From contig CAIUOU010000169.1 in NCBI GenBank assembly GCA_903900845.1, positions 1-41,621 on the forward strand: a stretch of DNA of 41,621 nucleotides, read 5' to 3'. Below, piece by piece: positions 16,078-25,195 of the stretch; the stretch's first letter is position 1, and every line of letters starts with the position of its first letter. Both the position numbers and the translations under genes were made by a program. This DNA is from an uncultured Opitutia bacterium (GTDB lineage Bacteria > Verrucomicrobiota > Verrucomicrobiia > Opitutales > Opitutaceae). The notes below the pieces were generated by a model. The model worked only from the letters and a program-made list of their open reading frames with translations. It searched no databases and was not told where the DNA came from.

Positions 16078-18327
16078 ATGCTGCCCTTCGCCCTGACGAT
16101 CTTCACCGGTGCCTTTCTGCTCTTCCAGGTGCAGCCGCTCATCGGGAAGTTCATCCTTCCCTGGTTCGGCGGTGGTCCCGGGGTGTGGACCACGTGCCTG
16201 CTGTTTTTCCAGACCGTGCTGCTCGGCGGCTATGCCTACGCGCATTTCTCGACGTCGAGGCTTACGCCGCGACGGCAGGTGATGCTGCACGCGGCGCTCC
16301 TGGTGCTCTCGCTCGCGCTGCTGCCGATCACGCCGGGCGACGGCTGGAAGTCGGATCTGGGCGGTGATCCGAACCTGCGGATCCTGCTGCTGCTCGCGGC
16401 GACGATCGGCCTGCCGTATTTCGTGCTGTCTTCGACCGGTCCGCTGATGCAGCAGTGGTTCAGCCAGACGAACCCCGGGGTTTCACCGTACCGCCTCTAC
16501 GCGTTGTCCAACGTCGGGTCGCTCCTCGCGCTCCTCAGCTACCCGGCGTATTTCGAGGTGAAGTTCTCGCGGCAAACGCAGGCCGTGATGTGGTCCGCGG
16601 GTCTCGCGGTGTTCGCGATCCTGTGCGGCGTCTGCGCCTGGATCCTCTGGCGCCGCTCCGCCGATGCACCCGCGGTTGCCGGGGCGTCCTCCGCGTCGTC
16701 CGAGTCCGATCCGGCCCCTTCCGGCACGGACCGGTTCCTTTGGGTGGTGCTGCCCATGGTGGCGTCGGTGCTGCTGCTCGCGACGACCAACAAGCTTTGC
16801 CAGGAGGTGGCGGTCATCCCATTCCTCTGGGTGCTGCCCCTCGCGCTCTACCTGCTGTCGTTCATCATCTGCTTCGACCATGCCCGCTGGTACCACCGGC
16901 CCACGTTCATCGCGCTGCTGGTGGTTGGCATGGCGGTCGCGGCGCAGATCCTGCCCGCCGGCACCGATGTGCCGATGCGGGTGCAGATCGCGGCGTACAA
17001 CATCGTGCTTTTTCTGGCCTGCATGGTGTGCCACGGGGAGCTGTTCCGCCTGAAGCCCGCGCCGGCGCGCCTGACCTCGTATTTCCTGCTGATCTCGCTT
17101 GGCGGCGCGTTGGGCGGATTCCTGGTGGCGATCGTCGCGCCCGCCCTCCTCAGCGACTACCGCGAGCTGCAGCTCGGACTCTGGCTCCTGAGCTACCTGC
17201 TCGGGGTGCTCTGCTTCCGGCACGCGAGCCGCGAGATCGCGTACGCCGCGGCCATCGGGGCCGTGGGCGTGGTCGCGGCGCTGCCCGGGCTGGCGACGCT
17301 GTTCGACGGCGGCCGGCCGCTGGGCGAGGAGTATCTCACCTTTCTCAAGGACCGCTGGCCCTATATCACCGCCGGCGTCGTGGCGTTCATCCTCGGCGCA
17401 TGCGACTTCCGTCGATTCCGCCTGAGCGCGGCATGGCAGCCGCGGCTCGCCGGCTTCGTCATGGCCTTGTCCGTGGGTCTCGGCGCCGTCTTCGTCACGA
17501 CCTGGGAGGATCGCCGTCGCGACGACATCCTGAGCGCGACCCGTAACTTCTACGGCACGCTCAAGGTGCTCAATTACAACGCGGGCGACGAGGAGGAGAA
17601 TTACCACCTGCTCCTGCACGGCGCGACGACGCACGGCATCCAGTTCACGCGTCCCGAGAAGGCGGTGATGCCCACGACGTACTACGCCGATGTCAGCGGC
17701 GTGGGCCTGGCGATCAATAATCTGCCGCAGGCACCGCGGCGCCTCGGGCTCGTCGGTCTCGGCACCGGCACGCTCGCCGCCTACGCGCGCGCGGGCGACT
17801 ACCTGCGGATCTACGAGATCAATCCCGACGTCGAGGAACTCGCGCGGAAGCATTTCAAGTACCTCGATTACTGCCAGGGAAAGGCGGACGTTGTGATGGG
17901 CGACGCCCGGTTGATGATGGAACGGGAGGTGGCCGCCGGGAACACACAGAAGTTCGACCTGCTCGCGCTCGACGCCTTCAGCAGCGACGCGATCCCGGTG
18001 CACCTGCTGACGCGCGAGGCGTTTCAGACCTACCTGCGGCACATCCGCGACGACGGCGTCATCGCGGTGCACATCTCCAACCGTTACCTGGACCTGCGGC
18101 CGGTCGTGGAGCGCCTCGCCGCCGAGTTCGGCTTGTCCACGGTCTGTATCTCCGAGGACAGCGAGGCCAATTGGTGGGTCTACGCCACCACCTGGGTGCT
18201 GGTTTCCCGCGACAAGGAGTTTTTAGCCGCCAAGGACATCCGCGCGGCCGGCGACTCGCCCTCGGGACGCGCGGACGGTCCGCTTTGGACCGACGACTTC
18301 GCCAGCCTCTACGCGATCATGAAATGA
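16078..18327 (+). CDS. Multi-TM protein fused to spermidine-synthase-like domain
   Basis: A 749-residue integral membrane fusion. The first about 490 residues contain roughly a dozen hydrophobic helices (FALTIFTGAFLLFQVQPLIG at the N-terminus is typical of this family). The rest is a Rossmann methyltransferase-like fold of the spermidine synthase superfamily: LGLVGLGTGTLAAYA (about 556-570), IYEINPDVEELA and LLALDAFSSDAIPVHLL, the last carrying the conserved Asp. Such 'fused MFS/spermidine synthase' proteins are widespread; their substrate is unsettled and they may not make spermidine. No speD is nearby. The 3' end overlaps the next start codon (ATGA), so the two genes are probably cotranslated. 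Confidence 0.85.
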   Translation: MLPFALTIFTGAFLLFQVQPLIGKFILPWFGGGPGVWTTCLLFFQTVLLGGYAYAHFSTSRLTPRRQVMLHAALLVLSLALLPITPGDGWKSDLGGDPNLRILLLLAATIGLPYFVLSSTGPLMQQWFSQTNPGVSPYRLYALSNVGSLLALLSYPAYFEVKFSRQTQAVMWSAGLAVFAILCGVCAWILWRRSADAPAVAGASSASSESDPAPSGTDRFLWVVLPMVASVLLLATTNKLCQEVAVIPFLWVLPLALYLLSFIICFDHARWYHRPTFIALLVVGMAVAAQILPAGTDVPMRVQIAAYNIVLFLACMVCHGELFRLKPAPARLTSYFLLISLGGALGGFLVAIVAPALLSDYRELQLGLWLLSYLLGVLCFRHASREIAYAAAIGAVGVVAALPGLATLFDGGRPLGEEYLTFLKDRWPYITAGVVAFILGACDFRRFRLSAAWQPRLAGFVMALSVGLGAVFVTTWEDRRRDDILSATRNFYGTLKVLNYNAGDEEENYHLLLHGATTHGIQFTRPEKAVMPTTYYADVSGVGLAINNLPQAPRRLGLVGLGTGTLAAYARAGDYLRIYEINPDVEELARKHFKYLDYCQGKADVVMGDARLMMEREVAAGNTQKFDLLALDAFSSDAIPVHLLTREAFQTYLRHIRDDGVIAVHISNRYLDLRPVVERLAAEFGLSTVCISEDSEANWWVYATTWVLVSRDKEFLAAKDIRAAGDSPSGRADGPLWTDDFASLYAIMK

Positions 18328-18992
18328 GGCCCGCGCCGCCGTTGGCCCGGCGCGGCCGCGCGCTTCTCGCGCTCGCGTGGGCGTGGTCGCTCGCGCCGGC
18401 GGCCGAGTCGCGCCCGGAGCCGCTGTTCGACGGGCGCTCGCTCGGCGGCTGGGTCTCGTCGGGTTTCGAAGGAGATCGCGGCGCACGCGTTGAACGGGAT
18501 TTCGAACCAGGCCGGGCGGCGATTGTCATCGAAGCGGGCACGACGCTCGGTGGTGTCACCTCGACGCTCGGTTCGCGGCTGCCGCGGATGGACTACGAGG
18601 TGGCCTTTGAGGCGATGCGCGTCGCGGGCGGGGATTTCTTCGGAGCGCTCACGTTTCCGGTGGAAAACACGGCCTGCACGCTGGTGGTGGGAGGATGGGG
18701 CGGGACGGTGGTGGGCATCTCGAACGTGAATGGCATCGACGCCTCGGGCAACGAGACGACGCGGGAGATGGAGTTCGCCGATCGCCGATGGTACCGCATC
18801 CGGGTGCGCGTGACACCGGGGCTTGTCGAGGCGTGGATCGATGACACGAAGGTGGTCGAGCTGCCGACCGCGGGCCGGCGGTTGAGCCTCCGGCCCGGAG
18901 ACATCCACAAGGCGCGCCCCTTGGGCATCACGACCTACATGACCAAAGCGGCGGTGAGAGGGATCACGCTCACGCGCCTGCCCCGCGGCTAG
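18324..18992 (+). CDS. DUF1080-like secreted concanavalin-fold protein
   Basis: A 222-residue protein with a signal peptide (about 1-30, ALAWAWSLAPAAES). LFDGRSLGGW matches the opening of the DUF1080 family (3-keto-disaccharide hydrolase domain; the consensus has FDG/NGKSLDGW), followed by a beta-sandwich with YEVAFEAMRV, RRWYRIRVRVTPGLVEAWID and a final GITLTRL strand. Family knowledge links DUF1080 to hydrolysis of 3-keto-glycosides or to carbohydrate binding. The sequence between the first and last blocks diverges from the typical family, so catalysis is uncertain. The ATG at 18324 overlaps the previous stop; longer in-frame starts lie inside the upstream gene and lack a signal peptide. 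Confidence 0.65.
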   Translation: MRPAPPLARRGRALLALAWAWSLAPAAESRPEPLFDGRSLGGWVSSGFEGDRGARVERDFEPGRAAIVIEAGTTLGGVTSTLGSRLPRMDYEVAFEAMRVAGGDFFGALTFPVENTACTLVVGGWGGTVVGISNVNGIDASGNETTREMEFADRRWYRIRVRVTPGLVEAWIDDTKVVELPTAGRRLSLRPGDIHKARPLGITTYMTKAAVRGITLTRLPRG

Positions 18993-18994
18993 GT

Positions 18995-19019
18995 CGCGCG
19001 GCGTCGGCGCGCTTGTTTT
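18995..19019 (+). terminator. Possible weak intrinsic terminator
   Basis: CGCGC (18995-18999) can pair with GCGCG (19007-19011) around a 7-base loop, followed by CTTGTTTT. It begins three bases after the DUF1080-like stop. The stem is short and the T run interrupted, so it is only a candidate. Confidence 0.35.
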
Positions 19020-19047
19020 CGGAACCGACCCCGGCAAGCTCCGCGCC

Positions 19048-19602
19048 ATGCGGAGATTCCTTGTTGTGCTCGCGGTCGCCCACGCCGCCTTTGGCCAGGG
19101 CGCTCAAGTCGAGGTCGCCAACCTGCGGGAGGATGTGCGCGGGTTATCCCAGCGGGTCGCCGAGCTATCCCTGCGCCTGGAGCAATTGGAGAGGGAAAAC
19201 GCGGATTTGCGCCGCAAGTCGGCCGCGGCGGAAAAGGCGGGTGCGGGCACCGCGCAGTTCAAGGAGGCGCTTGCCGACCTGAACCGCGATCTGCGCGCCG
19301 CCATCGCCACGTCGAAGACCGAGACCCTGCAGCAAGTGGCTTCCCAGATGGAGAAACTCGCGAAGCAGACCAACGCGGCCCTGGATTCGCTGGGGAAGGG
19401 TGGAGCCAAACCGGCCGCCGGTGGTTTCACGGATGATTACGCCAAGGACGGCGTCAGCTACACCGTGCAGAAGGGCGACACGCTCGCGACGATCGCGCGC
19501 AAGACCGGCGCGCGGCAGCAGGACATCATCAACGCGAACCGCCTCGCAGATCCTTCTCGCATCACGGTCGGTCAGACGCTCTTCATTCCGGGAGGAAAAT
19601 AG
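19048..19602 (+). CDS. Secreted coiled-coil protein with C-terminal LysM domain
   Basis: A 184-residue envelope protein. A short signal peptide (about 1-17, VVLAVAHAAFGQ) is followed by a heptad-rich helix (about 20-105; LREDVRGLSQRVAELSLRLE), a Gly/Pro linker and one LysM module (about 137-181; YTVQKGDTLATIARKTG, INANRL, ITVGQTLFIP), which binds N-acetylglucosamine-containing glycans such as peptidoglycan. The coiled coil suggests oligomerisation at the wall. It ends only five bases before parB, so the two are probably cotranscribed, an unusual partner for a partition protein. Confidence 0.85.
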   Translation: MRRFLVVLAVAHAAFGQGAQVEVANLREDVRGLSQRVAELSLRLEQLERENADLRRKSAAAEKAGAGTAQFKEALADLNRDLRAAIATSKTETLQQVASQMEKLAKQTNAALDSLGKGGAKPAAGGFTDDYAKDGVSYTVQKGDTLATIARKTGARQQDIINANRLADPSRITVGQTLFIPGGK

Positions 19603-19607
19603 CACCC

Positions 19608-20576
19608 ATGCCGGCAACCCCGAAATCTCGTCTCGGCCGCGGTCTAGGAGGCCTCATCGCGGCTTCCAAGCCCGTCGTCACCTCCCAGCCCGCCACGGTC
19701 CCCGCCGCGGCTCCGGCGGCCGCCGCCTCGAAGCCGGCTTCCGCGCCGGCGGCTTCCCCGGCCGCTCCCGCCGCGCCCGGGTACCAGGAGGTTCCCGTGA
19801 ATCTCGTCGATCCCAGCCCGTACCAGGCGCGCAAGGAGATCGCCCCCGAGCACCTGAGTGAACTGGCCGAAAGCATCCGTTCCGAGGGGCTGCTGCAGCC
19901 GATTGTGGTCCGCAAGACCGGCGACCGTTTCCAGTTGATCGCCGGCGAGCGGCGCTGGCGCGCGTTCCAGATGCTCAAGATCCGCGCGATCCCCGCGCGG
20001 GTTGTGGAGGCCAGCAACGCCTCCTCCGCCGCGCTTGGTTTGATCGAGAATTTGCAGCGTGAAGGACTCAACCCGATCGAGGAGGCCCACGGTTACGCGA
20101 GTTTGATCCGCGATTTCGACCTCACGCAGGAAACCGCGGCCGAGCGGGTGGGGAAGGGACGCGCGTCGGTCGCGAATGCCCTGCGGCTGCTGTCGCTCGA
20201 CGCCGAGACCCAGGGCTACCTTTCCAAGAACCTGCTCAGCGTCGGCCACGCCAAGGTGCTCCTCGGGGTGCAGGACGCCTCCAGCCGCCTCGTCCTGGCG
20301 CGCCGTGTCATCGAGGAAGGCCTCAGCGTCCGCGCCACGGAGAAAGTCGCAGTCAATCTCAAGTCGGCCGGCGGGGCCGCCGCTCGCCCGGCAGCCAAGG
20401 CCGGGCTTTCCTCGCGGGATGCCGCCACCGTGTCCGGGATTGAGAAGCGCCTCGGCTCCCACCTCGGCGCGCGGGTCGCGATCATCCACAGCCCGAAGAA
20501 GGGGCGGATCGTGATCGAGTACCGCGGCAACGAGGATCTCCAGCGGTTGCTGGAGAAATTCGGCGTCGAGGCCTGA
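19608..20576 (+). CDS. parB: ParB chromosome-partitioning protein
   Basis: A 322-residue ParB/Noc family DNA-binding CTPase. The N-terminal RLGRGLGGLI (about 8-17) is the segment known to stimulate ParA ATPase. An Ala/Pro-rich linker (about 20-62) follows, then the ParB/Srx domain with PSPYQARK, LLQPIVVRK, GERRWRAF and ENLQREGLNPIEEA. The helix-turn-helix is LTQETAAERVGKGRASVANA, and the C-terminal dimerisation segment ends in EYRGNEDLQRLLEKF. All key motifs are intact. ParB binds parS near the origin and spreads as a CTP-dependent clamp. No parA lies in the window and I saw no parS-like palindrome. It stands between the LysM gene (5 bases) and a sulfatase (55 bases). Confidence 0.93.
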   Translation: MPATPKSRLGRGLGGLIAASKPVVTSQPATVPAAAPAAAASKPASAPAASPAAPAAPGYQEVPVNLVDPSPYQARKEIAPEHLSELAESIRSEGLLQPIVVRKTGDRFQLIAGERRWRAFQMLKIRAIPARVVEASNASSAALGLIENLQREGLNPIEEAHGYASLIRDFDLTQETAAERVGKGRASVANALRLLSLDAETQGYLSKNLLSVGHAKVLLGVQDASSRLVLARRVIEEGLSVRATEKVAVNLKSAGGAAARPAAKAGLSSRDAATVSGIEKRLGSHLGARVAIIHSPKKGRIVIEYRGNEDLQRLLEKFGVEA

Positions 20577-20631
20577 CCGGGCGCCACGCTTGGCCCGGGG
20601 GCGTGACGTCCGGGCGCTTTCCTTCCACCCC

Positions 20632-22173
20632 ATGATCCGCTGCACGCTGTGGCGCACCTTGTGCGCGCTCCCCCTGCTCATCCTGCCGGCGACCGTTTTC
20701 GGCGCCCGCCCGAACTTCATCGTCATCATGGCCGACGACATCGGCTTCGGCGACGTCTCCGCCTACGGATCCAAGGCGCTGCGGACGCCGAATATCGACC
20801 GTCTCGCCGCGGAGGGCGTGCGTTTCACCAGCGGGTACTGCTCGGCCTCGACCTGCACGCCGACGCGTTATTCGTTCCTGACGGGCGAGTACGCCTTCCG
20901 GCGGAATGGTACCGGGATCGCTCCGCCCAATGGCCAGTTGGTTGTCCCGGTCGGGGTGCCCACGATCGCCTCCGTGCTGAAATCGTCCGGTTACCGCACC
21001 GGGGTGATCGGGAAGTGGCACCTCGGGTTGGGTCAGCCGCCGGCGCCTGACTGGAACGGCGAGATCAAGCCGGGACCACGCGAACTGGGTTTCGATTACA
21101 GCTTCCTGTTGCCGACGACCAACGACCGCGTGCCGCAGGTGTTCGTCGAGAACGGCCGGGTCGCCGGGCTCGATCCCAAGGACCCTCTCTGGGTGGGGGA
21201 CAAGGCGCCGTCGCCCGATCATCCCACCGGCGTCTCCCACCGCCACACCCTCAAGATGGATTGGTCCCACGGTCACAACCAGACGATCCACAACGGCATC
21301 AGCCGCATCGGCTTTTACACCGGCGGCCAGGCGGCGCGTTTCCGTGACGAGGATCTGGCTGATCGCTGGGTGGAGAAGACGGTCGCGTGGCTCGCGGCCG
21401 AGCGCGACCGCCCTTTCTTCCTCTTCCTCGCATCGCACGACCCGCATGTGCCGCGCGCGCCCCACGAACGCTTTGTCGGCAAGTCGGGCCTCGGCCCCCG
21501 CGGCGACGCGATCCTGCAATTCGACTGGTGCGTGGGCGAGGTGAACGCCGCGCTCGACCGCCTCGGCCTGGCCGAGAAGACGCTGGTCGTCGTTTGCTCC
21601 GACAACGGCCCCGTGATGGACGACGGCTACGTGGATTTCGCCCTCGAGAAACGCGGTGATCACCGTGCGGCCGGGCCGCTCCGCGGCGGCAAGTACAGCG
21701 TCTTCGAGGGCGGCACACGCACGCCTTTCATCGCGCGTTGGAAGGGCCAGGTCGCGCCGCGGGTTTCCGACGAGATTGTCTGCACCATTGATCTCGCCGC
21801 CAGCTTCGCGGCGTTGGCGGGTGAGCCGGTGCCCGCGCAGGGGTTTCCGGACAGCTTCGACGTCTCCGGAGTATTACTCGGGCGGCCGGGCGCGAAAGGC
21901 CGCGCTTCGCTCGTGCAGCAAGACAACGGCCAGGCGGGGAATTTCGGTTACCGCTCCGGCCAGTGGAAGCTGGTCCGTCACGACTCGGGCCGCGCCTATA
22001 ATCAACGGGTCGAGGAGCCGCTGCGAAACACCCCGGTCCCGCCGTTCCAGCTATTCGACCTGGCACAGGACATCGGGGAGAGCCGCGATCTCACGGTCGC
22101 CCGGCCCGAGGTGTTCGAGCGCATGAAGTCCGAGCTCTCGGCGATCATCGCCGCGGGCCGCAGCCGTCCGTGA
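20632..22173 (+). CDS. Secreted sulfatase 1 (Cys-type)
   Basis: A 513-residue type I sulfatase of the alkaline phosphatase superfamily that hydrolyses sulfate esters. Signal peptide about 1-24; metal ligands in IMADDIGFGD (32-41); formylglycine motif CTPTR (Cys75 to Arg79); GKWHLG (127-132) supplies active-site Lys and His; HDPHVPRAPH, CSDNGPVMD and LRGGKYSVFEGGTRTPF complete the pocket. All canonical residues are present, making this the most arylsulfatase-like of the first four. The ATG at 20632 begins the signal peptide; a start 42 bases upstream is less likely. First of four sulfatases in a row; the next begins 21 bases after its stop. Confidence 0.92.
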   Translation: MIRCTLWRTLCALPLLILPATVFGARPNFIVIMADDIGFGDVSAYGSKALRTPNIDRLAAEGVRFTSGYCSASTCTPTRYSFLTGEYAFRRNGTGIAPPNGQLVVPVGVPTIASVLKSSGYRTGVIGKWHLGLGQPPAPDWNGEIKPGPRELGFDYSFLLPTTNDRVPQVFVENGRVAGLDPKDPLWVGDKAPSPDHPTGVSHRHTLKMDWSHGHNQTIHNGISRIGFYTGGQAARFRDEDLADRWVEKTVAWLAAERDRPFFLFLASHDPHVPRAPHERFVGKSGLGPRGDAILQFDWCVGEVNAALDRLGLAEKTLVVVCSDNGPVMDDGYVDFALEKRGDHRAAGPLRGGKYSVFEGGTRTPFIARWKGQVAPRVSDEIVCTIDLAASFAALAGEPVPAQGFPDSFDVSGVLLGRPGAKGRASLVQQDNGQAGNFGYRSGQWKLVRHDSGRAYNQRVEEPLRNTPVPPFQLFDLAQDIGESRDLTVARPEVFERMKSELSAIIAAGRSRP

Positions 22174-22194
22174 CGCTCCACCCCTGAAGTGAAA

Positions 22195-23727
22195 ATGAAA
22201 ACCCTGCTCCTTCGCGCCACGCTCGCGCTCTCGGCCGTGGCGGCCTTGCCGTTGTCCGCCGCCTCCCCGGCGCGTCCCAACGTCGTGATCTTCCTCGTCG
22301 ACGACATGGGCGTGATGGACACCTCGGTGCCGTTTCTCACCGACGCCGCCGGGCGCCCGCAGCGCCATCCCCTGAACGAGTACTACCGCACGCCGAACAT
22401 GGAGCGCCTGGCCTCGCGCGGGGTCCGCTTCAGCAATTTCAACGCGATGAGCGTCTGCTCGCCGACGCGGATCGCGATCGCGACGGGCCAGAACGCGGCG
22501 CGGCACCGCACCACTAATTGGATCCAGCCCGACAACGACAATGCCGGGCCGAAGGGCCCGCCGCAGTGGAACTGGCGCGGGCTGCGCAAGGGGGACGTGA
22601 CGCTCGCGTCGGTCCTGCGGTCGGGAGGGTATCGCACCATCCACGTGGGGAAAGGGCACTTCGGGCCGCGGGCGAGCGAAGGCGCGGATCCGCTGAACCT
22701 CGGTTTCGATGTGAACGTGGGTGGCGCGTCGATCGGCGCGCCGGCCACCTACTACGGCAAGCGTGACTACGCCGTCGGCAAGAACGCGAAACGCAGCGCC
22801 GCGGCGGTGCCCGGGCTCGAGCGGTATCATGGCACCGACACGTTTCTCACCGATGCTCTCACGCTCGAGGCGAACCGTCACATCGGCGACGCCGTGCGGG
22901 ACGGGAAGCCCTTCTTTCTTAATCTCGCGCACTACGCGGTGCATTCACCGTTCGACGCCGATCCGCGTTTCGCGGCGAACTACGCGCAATCGGGCAAGCC
23001 GGCGGCCGCGCAGGCCTTCGCGACTTTGATCGAGGGCATGGACAAGTCACTGGGGGATCTGCTCGACCATCTGGAGCGTCTCGGGGTTGCGGAGAACACC
23101 GTGGTTCTTTTCCTGGGCGACAATGGGTCCGACGCGCCGCTCGGCCATCAGCACGCCGTCGCGTGCGCGGCGCCATTGCGCGGCAAGAAGGGGTCGCATT
23201 ACGAGGGTGGCGTGCGGGTGCCTTTTCTGGCGGCGTGGGCGAAACCAGCCCCGGCTTCGCCGGTGCAGGCGCGCTTGCCGATCGCCGTGGGTGGATCCCA
23301 GCCGGCGCTGGCCGCGGTGCAGGATATTTTCCCGACGGTTCTCGACCTGGCTGGCGTGCCATGGCCGGTTGGTCACGCGGTCGACGGGCAGCCGCTCGCG
23401 TCGCTGCTGGCCGGCCGGCGGGACCCGGCTCGTTCGGATGCCTTCCTGATGCACTTTCCCCACGCGCCGCACCGGTCGGATTATTTCACGACCTACCGGG
23501 AAGGCGGCTGGAAGGTGATCTACCATTACTTTCCGGGCGAGGCTTCGGGCGGTTCCCACTATCAGTTGTTCCACCTGGCGGAGGACCCCTACGAGTCGGC
23601 CGATCTCGCGGCCAAGCGCCCCGCGGAGTTGCGGCGGATGATGCAGGCGATGGTCGCGCAGCTTGAGCGGCACCAGGCGCTTTATCCCGTCGATGGAGGC
23701 AAGCCGGTGGCGCCGAAGCTGCCCTGA
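22195..23727 (+). CDS. Secreted sulfatase 2 (Cys-type)
   Basis: A 510-residue type I sulfatase. Signal peptide about 1-24 (LPLSAAS), metal motif FLVDDMG, formylglycine motif CSPTR (Cys88 to Arg92), a variant GKGHFG (152-157) that keeps Lys153 and His155 but replaces the Trp, LAHYAVHSPF, LGDNGSDAP and LRGKKGSHYEGGVRVPF. It has a long insertion between the metal site and the formylglycine loop (TDAAGRPQRHPLNEYYRTPN). A GTG six bases upstream (22189) is an alternative start. The substrate cannot be assigned; it is clearly a different subfamily from its neighbours. Confidence 0.9.
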   Translation: MKTLLLRATLALSAVAALPLSAASPARPNVVIFLVDDMGVMDTSVPFLTDAAGRPQRHPLNEYYRTPNMERLASRGVRFSNFNAMSVCSPTRIAIATGQNAARHRTTNWIQPDNDNAGPKGPPQWNWRGLRKGDVTLASVLRSGGYRTIHVGKGHFGPRASEGADPLNLGFDVNVGGASIGAPATYYGKRDYAVGKNAKRSAAAVPGLERYHGTDTFLTDALTLEANRHIGDAVRDGKPFFLNLAHYAVHSPFDADPRFAANYAQSGKPAAAQAFATLIEGMDKSLGDLLDHLERLGVAENTVVLFLGDNGSDAPLGHQHAVACAAPLRGKKGSHYEGGVRVPFLAAWAKPAPASPVQARLPIAVGGSQPALAAVQDIFPTVLDLAGVPWPVGHAVDGQPLASLLAGRRDPARSDAFLMHFPHAPHRSDYFTTYREGGWKVIYHYFPGEASGGSHYQLFHLAEDPYESADLAAKRPAELRRMMQAMVAQLERHQALYPVDGGKPVAPKLP

Positions 23728-23764
23728 ACCGGACCGCACCCCAGCCGATTTGCCGCCGCCGACC

Positions 23765-25165
23765 ATGCGACCGCACCATCATCTTCGTCGCATGACGCTC
23801 GCTCCTGGGCTGATTATTCTCGCCGGGGCGCTCCTGCTGCCGGGGGCGGCGTCCGTGATCGCCGCGGGAGCGCCGTTGCCGCCGAGCTTCCTGGTGATCC
23901 TTGCTGACGACCAGAGCTGGGCGGGGACCTCGCAACGGATGATTCCAGGTGATCCCGCCTCCGCGAGCGATTACCACCGCACGCCGCGGATCGAGCAGCT
24001 GGCGGCGCGCGGCATGCTTTTCACCGACGGTTATGCGCCGGCGCCGTATTGCTGTCCCACGCGGCGCAGCCTGCAGGTCGGGCAGACGCCCGCGCGTCAT
24101 GAATACCAGCGGGACCGGGAAGGCTGGCCCGCGGACTACCGGCGGCGGCTCAACATTCCCAGGTTGCTGAAGGCGGCGGACGCGCGCTACCGCGCCGCAC
24201 ATTTCGGAAAGTGGGATCATCGGTACGATGGGATCAGCCCGGCCGACCAGGGGTTCGACGAGAGCGACGGCGTGACGGGCAACAATACCGGTGGCGGCCG
24301 CAAGGCGGGCGGGGAAATGCAGCGCGAGGATCCGAAGCTGATGAGCACGCTCACGGAGCGGGCGGGAGCCTTCCTGGCGGAGCAGGCGCGCGCCGGCCGA
24401 CCGTTCTTCCTCCAAGTCTCGCACTACGCGGTGCACCTTGAGATCCAGCACAGCCCCGCGGCCATGACCCGTGTGCGGGGACGTGCGCCGGGCATCAAAC
24501 ACAACCTCGATGTGTTCGCCGCGATGACCGAGGATCTCGACGACGCGGTGGGCCGGCTGCTCGATCGGCTCGAAGCTCTGGGCCTCGCGGAGCGCACCTA
24601 CGTCGTCTACCTTTCCGACAACGGCGGCCGTCCCACGCTTCCCGGTGCGGCGGATCGCGGGCAGGGACCGAACTTCCCGCTGCGGGGTGCGAAGGGCACG
24701 CTGTATGAGGGAGGGATCCGGGTTCCCTTCATCGTGGCCGGCCCCGGGATCAAGGCTGGCAGCGTCTCACGCGTGCCGGTCACAGGTCTCGACCTCCTGC
24801 CCACCTTCGCGGATCTCGCCGGCTATCGTTCCCCTCTGCCCGCGAACCTCGATGGAGGCAGCCTGCGCGAAGTCTGGCACAATGGCGGGGTGGGGGAGGT
24901 CAGGCGGCCGCGTCCCTACCTTCTGTTTCACCAAGCGGTGGACCGGCGCGCGCAGACCGCGTTGCGTTGGGGCGACCTGAAGCTCGTCAAGAACTGGACG
25001 ACCGGCGAAGTCGAGTTGTTCGACCTCGCGCGTGATCCGCGGGAGTCGGAGAACCTCGCCCGCCTCCGGCCGGAAAAGACCGCGGAGCTACACCGGCTCG
25101 CCACCGCCTTTATCGATGAGGTGAAGGCCGAGACGCGCCAACTGGGTAAGATAAAGGACGACTGA
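23765..25165 (+). CDS. Secreted sulfatase 3 (Cys-type, divergent active site)
   Basis: A 466-residue type I sulfatase. Signal peptide about 1-34, metal motif ILADDQSWAG, formylglycine motif CCPTR (Cys96 to Arg100, with a second Cys in the variable position), VSHYAVHLEIQ, LSDNGGRP and LRGAKGTLYEGGIRVPF. The usual GKWHLG is replaced by GKWDHRYDG (148-156): the Lys is kept but the canonical His position is Asp151, with a His shifted by one (152). The ATG at 23765 is chosen because it opens the signal peptide; an in-frame start at 23663 lies inside sulfatase 2. Confidence 0.88.
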   Translation: MRPHHHLRRMTLAPGLIILAGALLLPGAASVIAAGAPLPPSFLVILADDQSWAGTSQRMIPGDPASASDYHRTPRIEQLAARGMLFTDGYAPAPYCCPTRRSLQVGQTPARHEYQRDREGWPADYRRRLNIPRLLKAADARYRAAHFGKWDHRYDGISPADQGFDESDGVTGNNTGGGRKAGGEMQREDPKLMSTLTERAGAFLAEQARAGRPFFLQVSHYAVHLEIQHSPAAMTRVRGRAPGIKHNLDVFAAMTEDLDDAVGRLLDRLEALGLAERTYVVYLSDNGGRPTLPGAADRGQGPNFPLRGAKGTLYEGGIRVPFIVAGPGIKAGSVSRVPVTGLDLLPTFADLAGYRSPLPANLDGGSLREVWHNGGVGEVRRPRPYLLFHQAVDRRAQTALRWGDLKLVKNWTTGEVELFDLARDPRESENLARLRPEKTAELHRLATAFIDEVKAETRQLGKIKDD

Positions 25166-25195
25166 CATCGGCCGCAGGCGGCCGCCTCCCTCGCC

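Noticed and set aside
19608-20576. parS site near parB
   Set aside because: I looked for a GTTTCACGTGAAAC-like palindrome and saw none in the window.
25169-25184. GC hairpin between sulfatases 3 and 4
   Set aside because: Only five base pairs with no T run; sequences of this kind arise easily in G+C-rich DNA.
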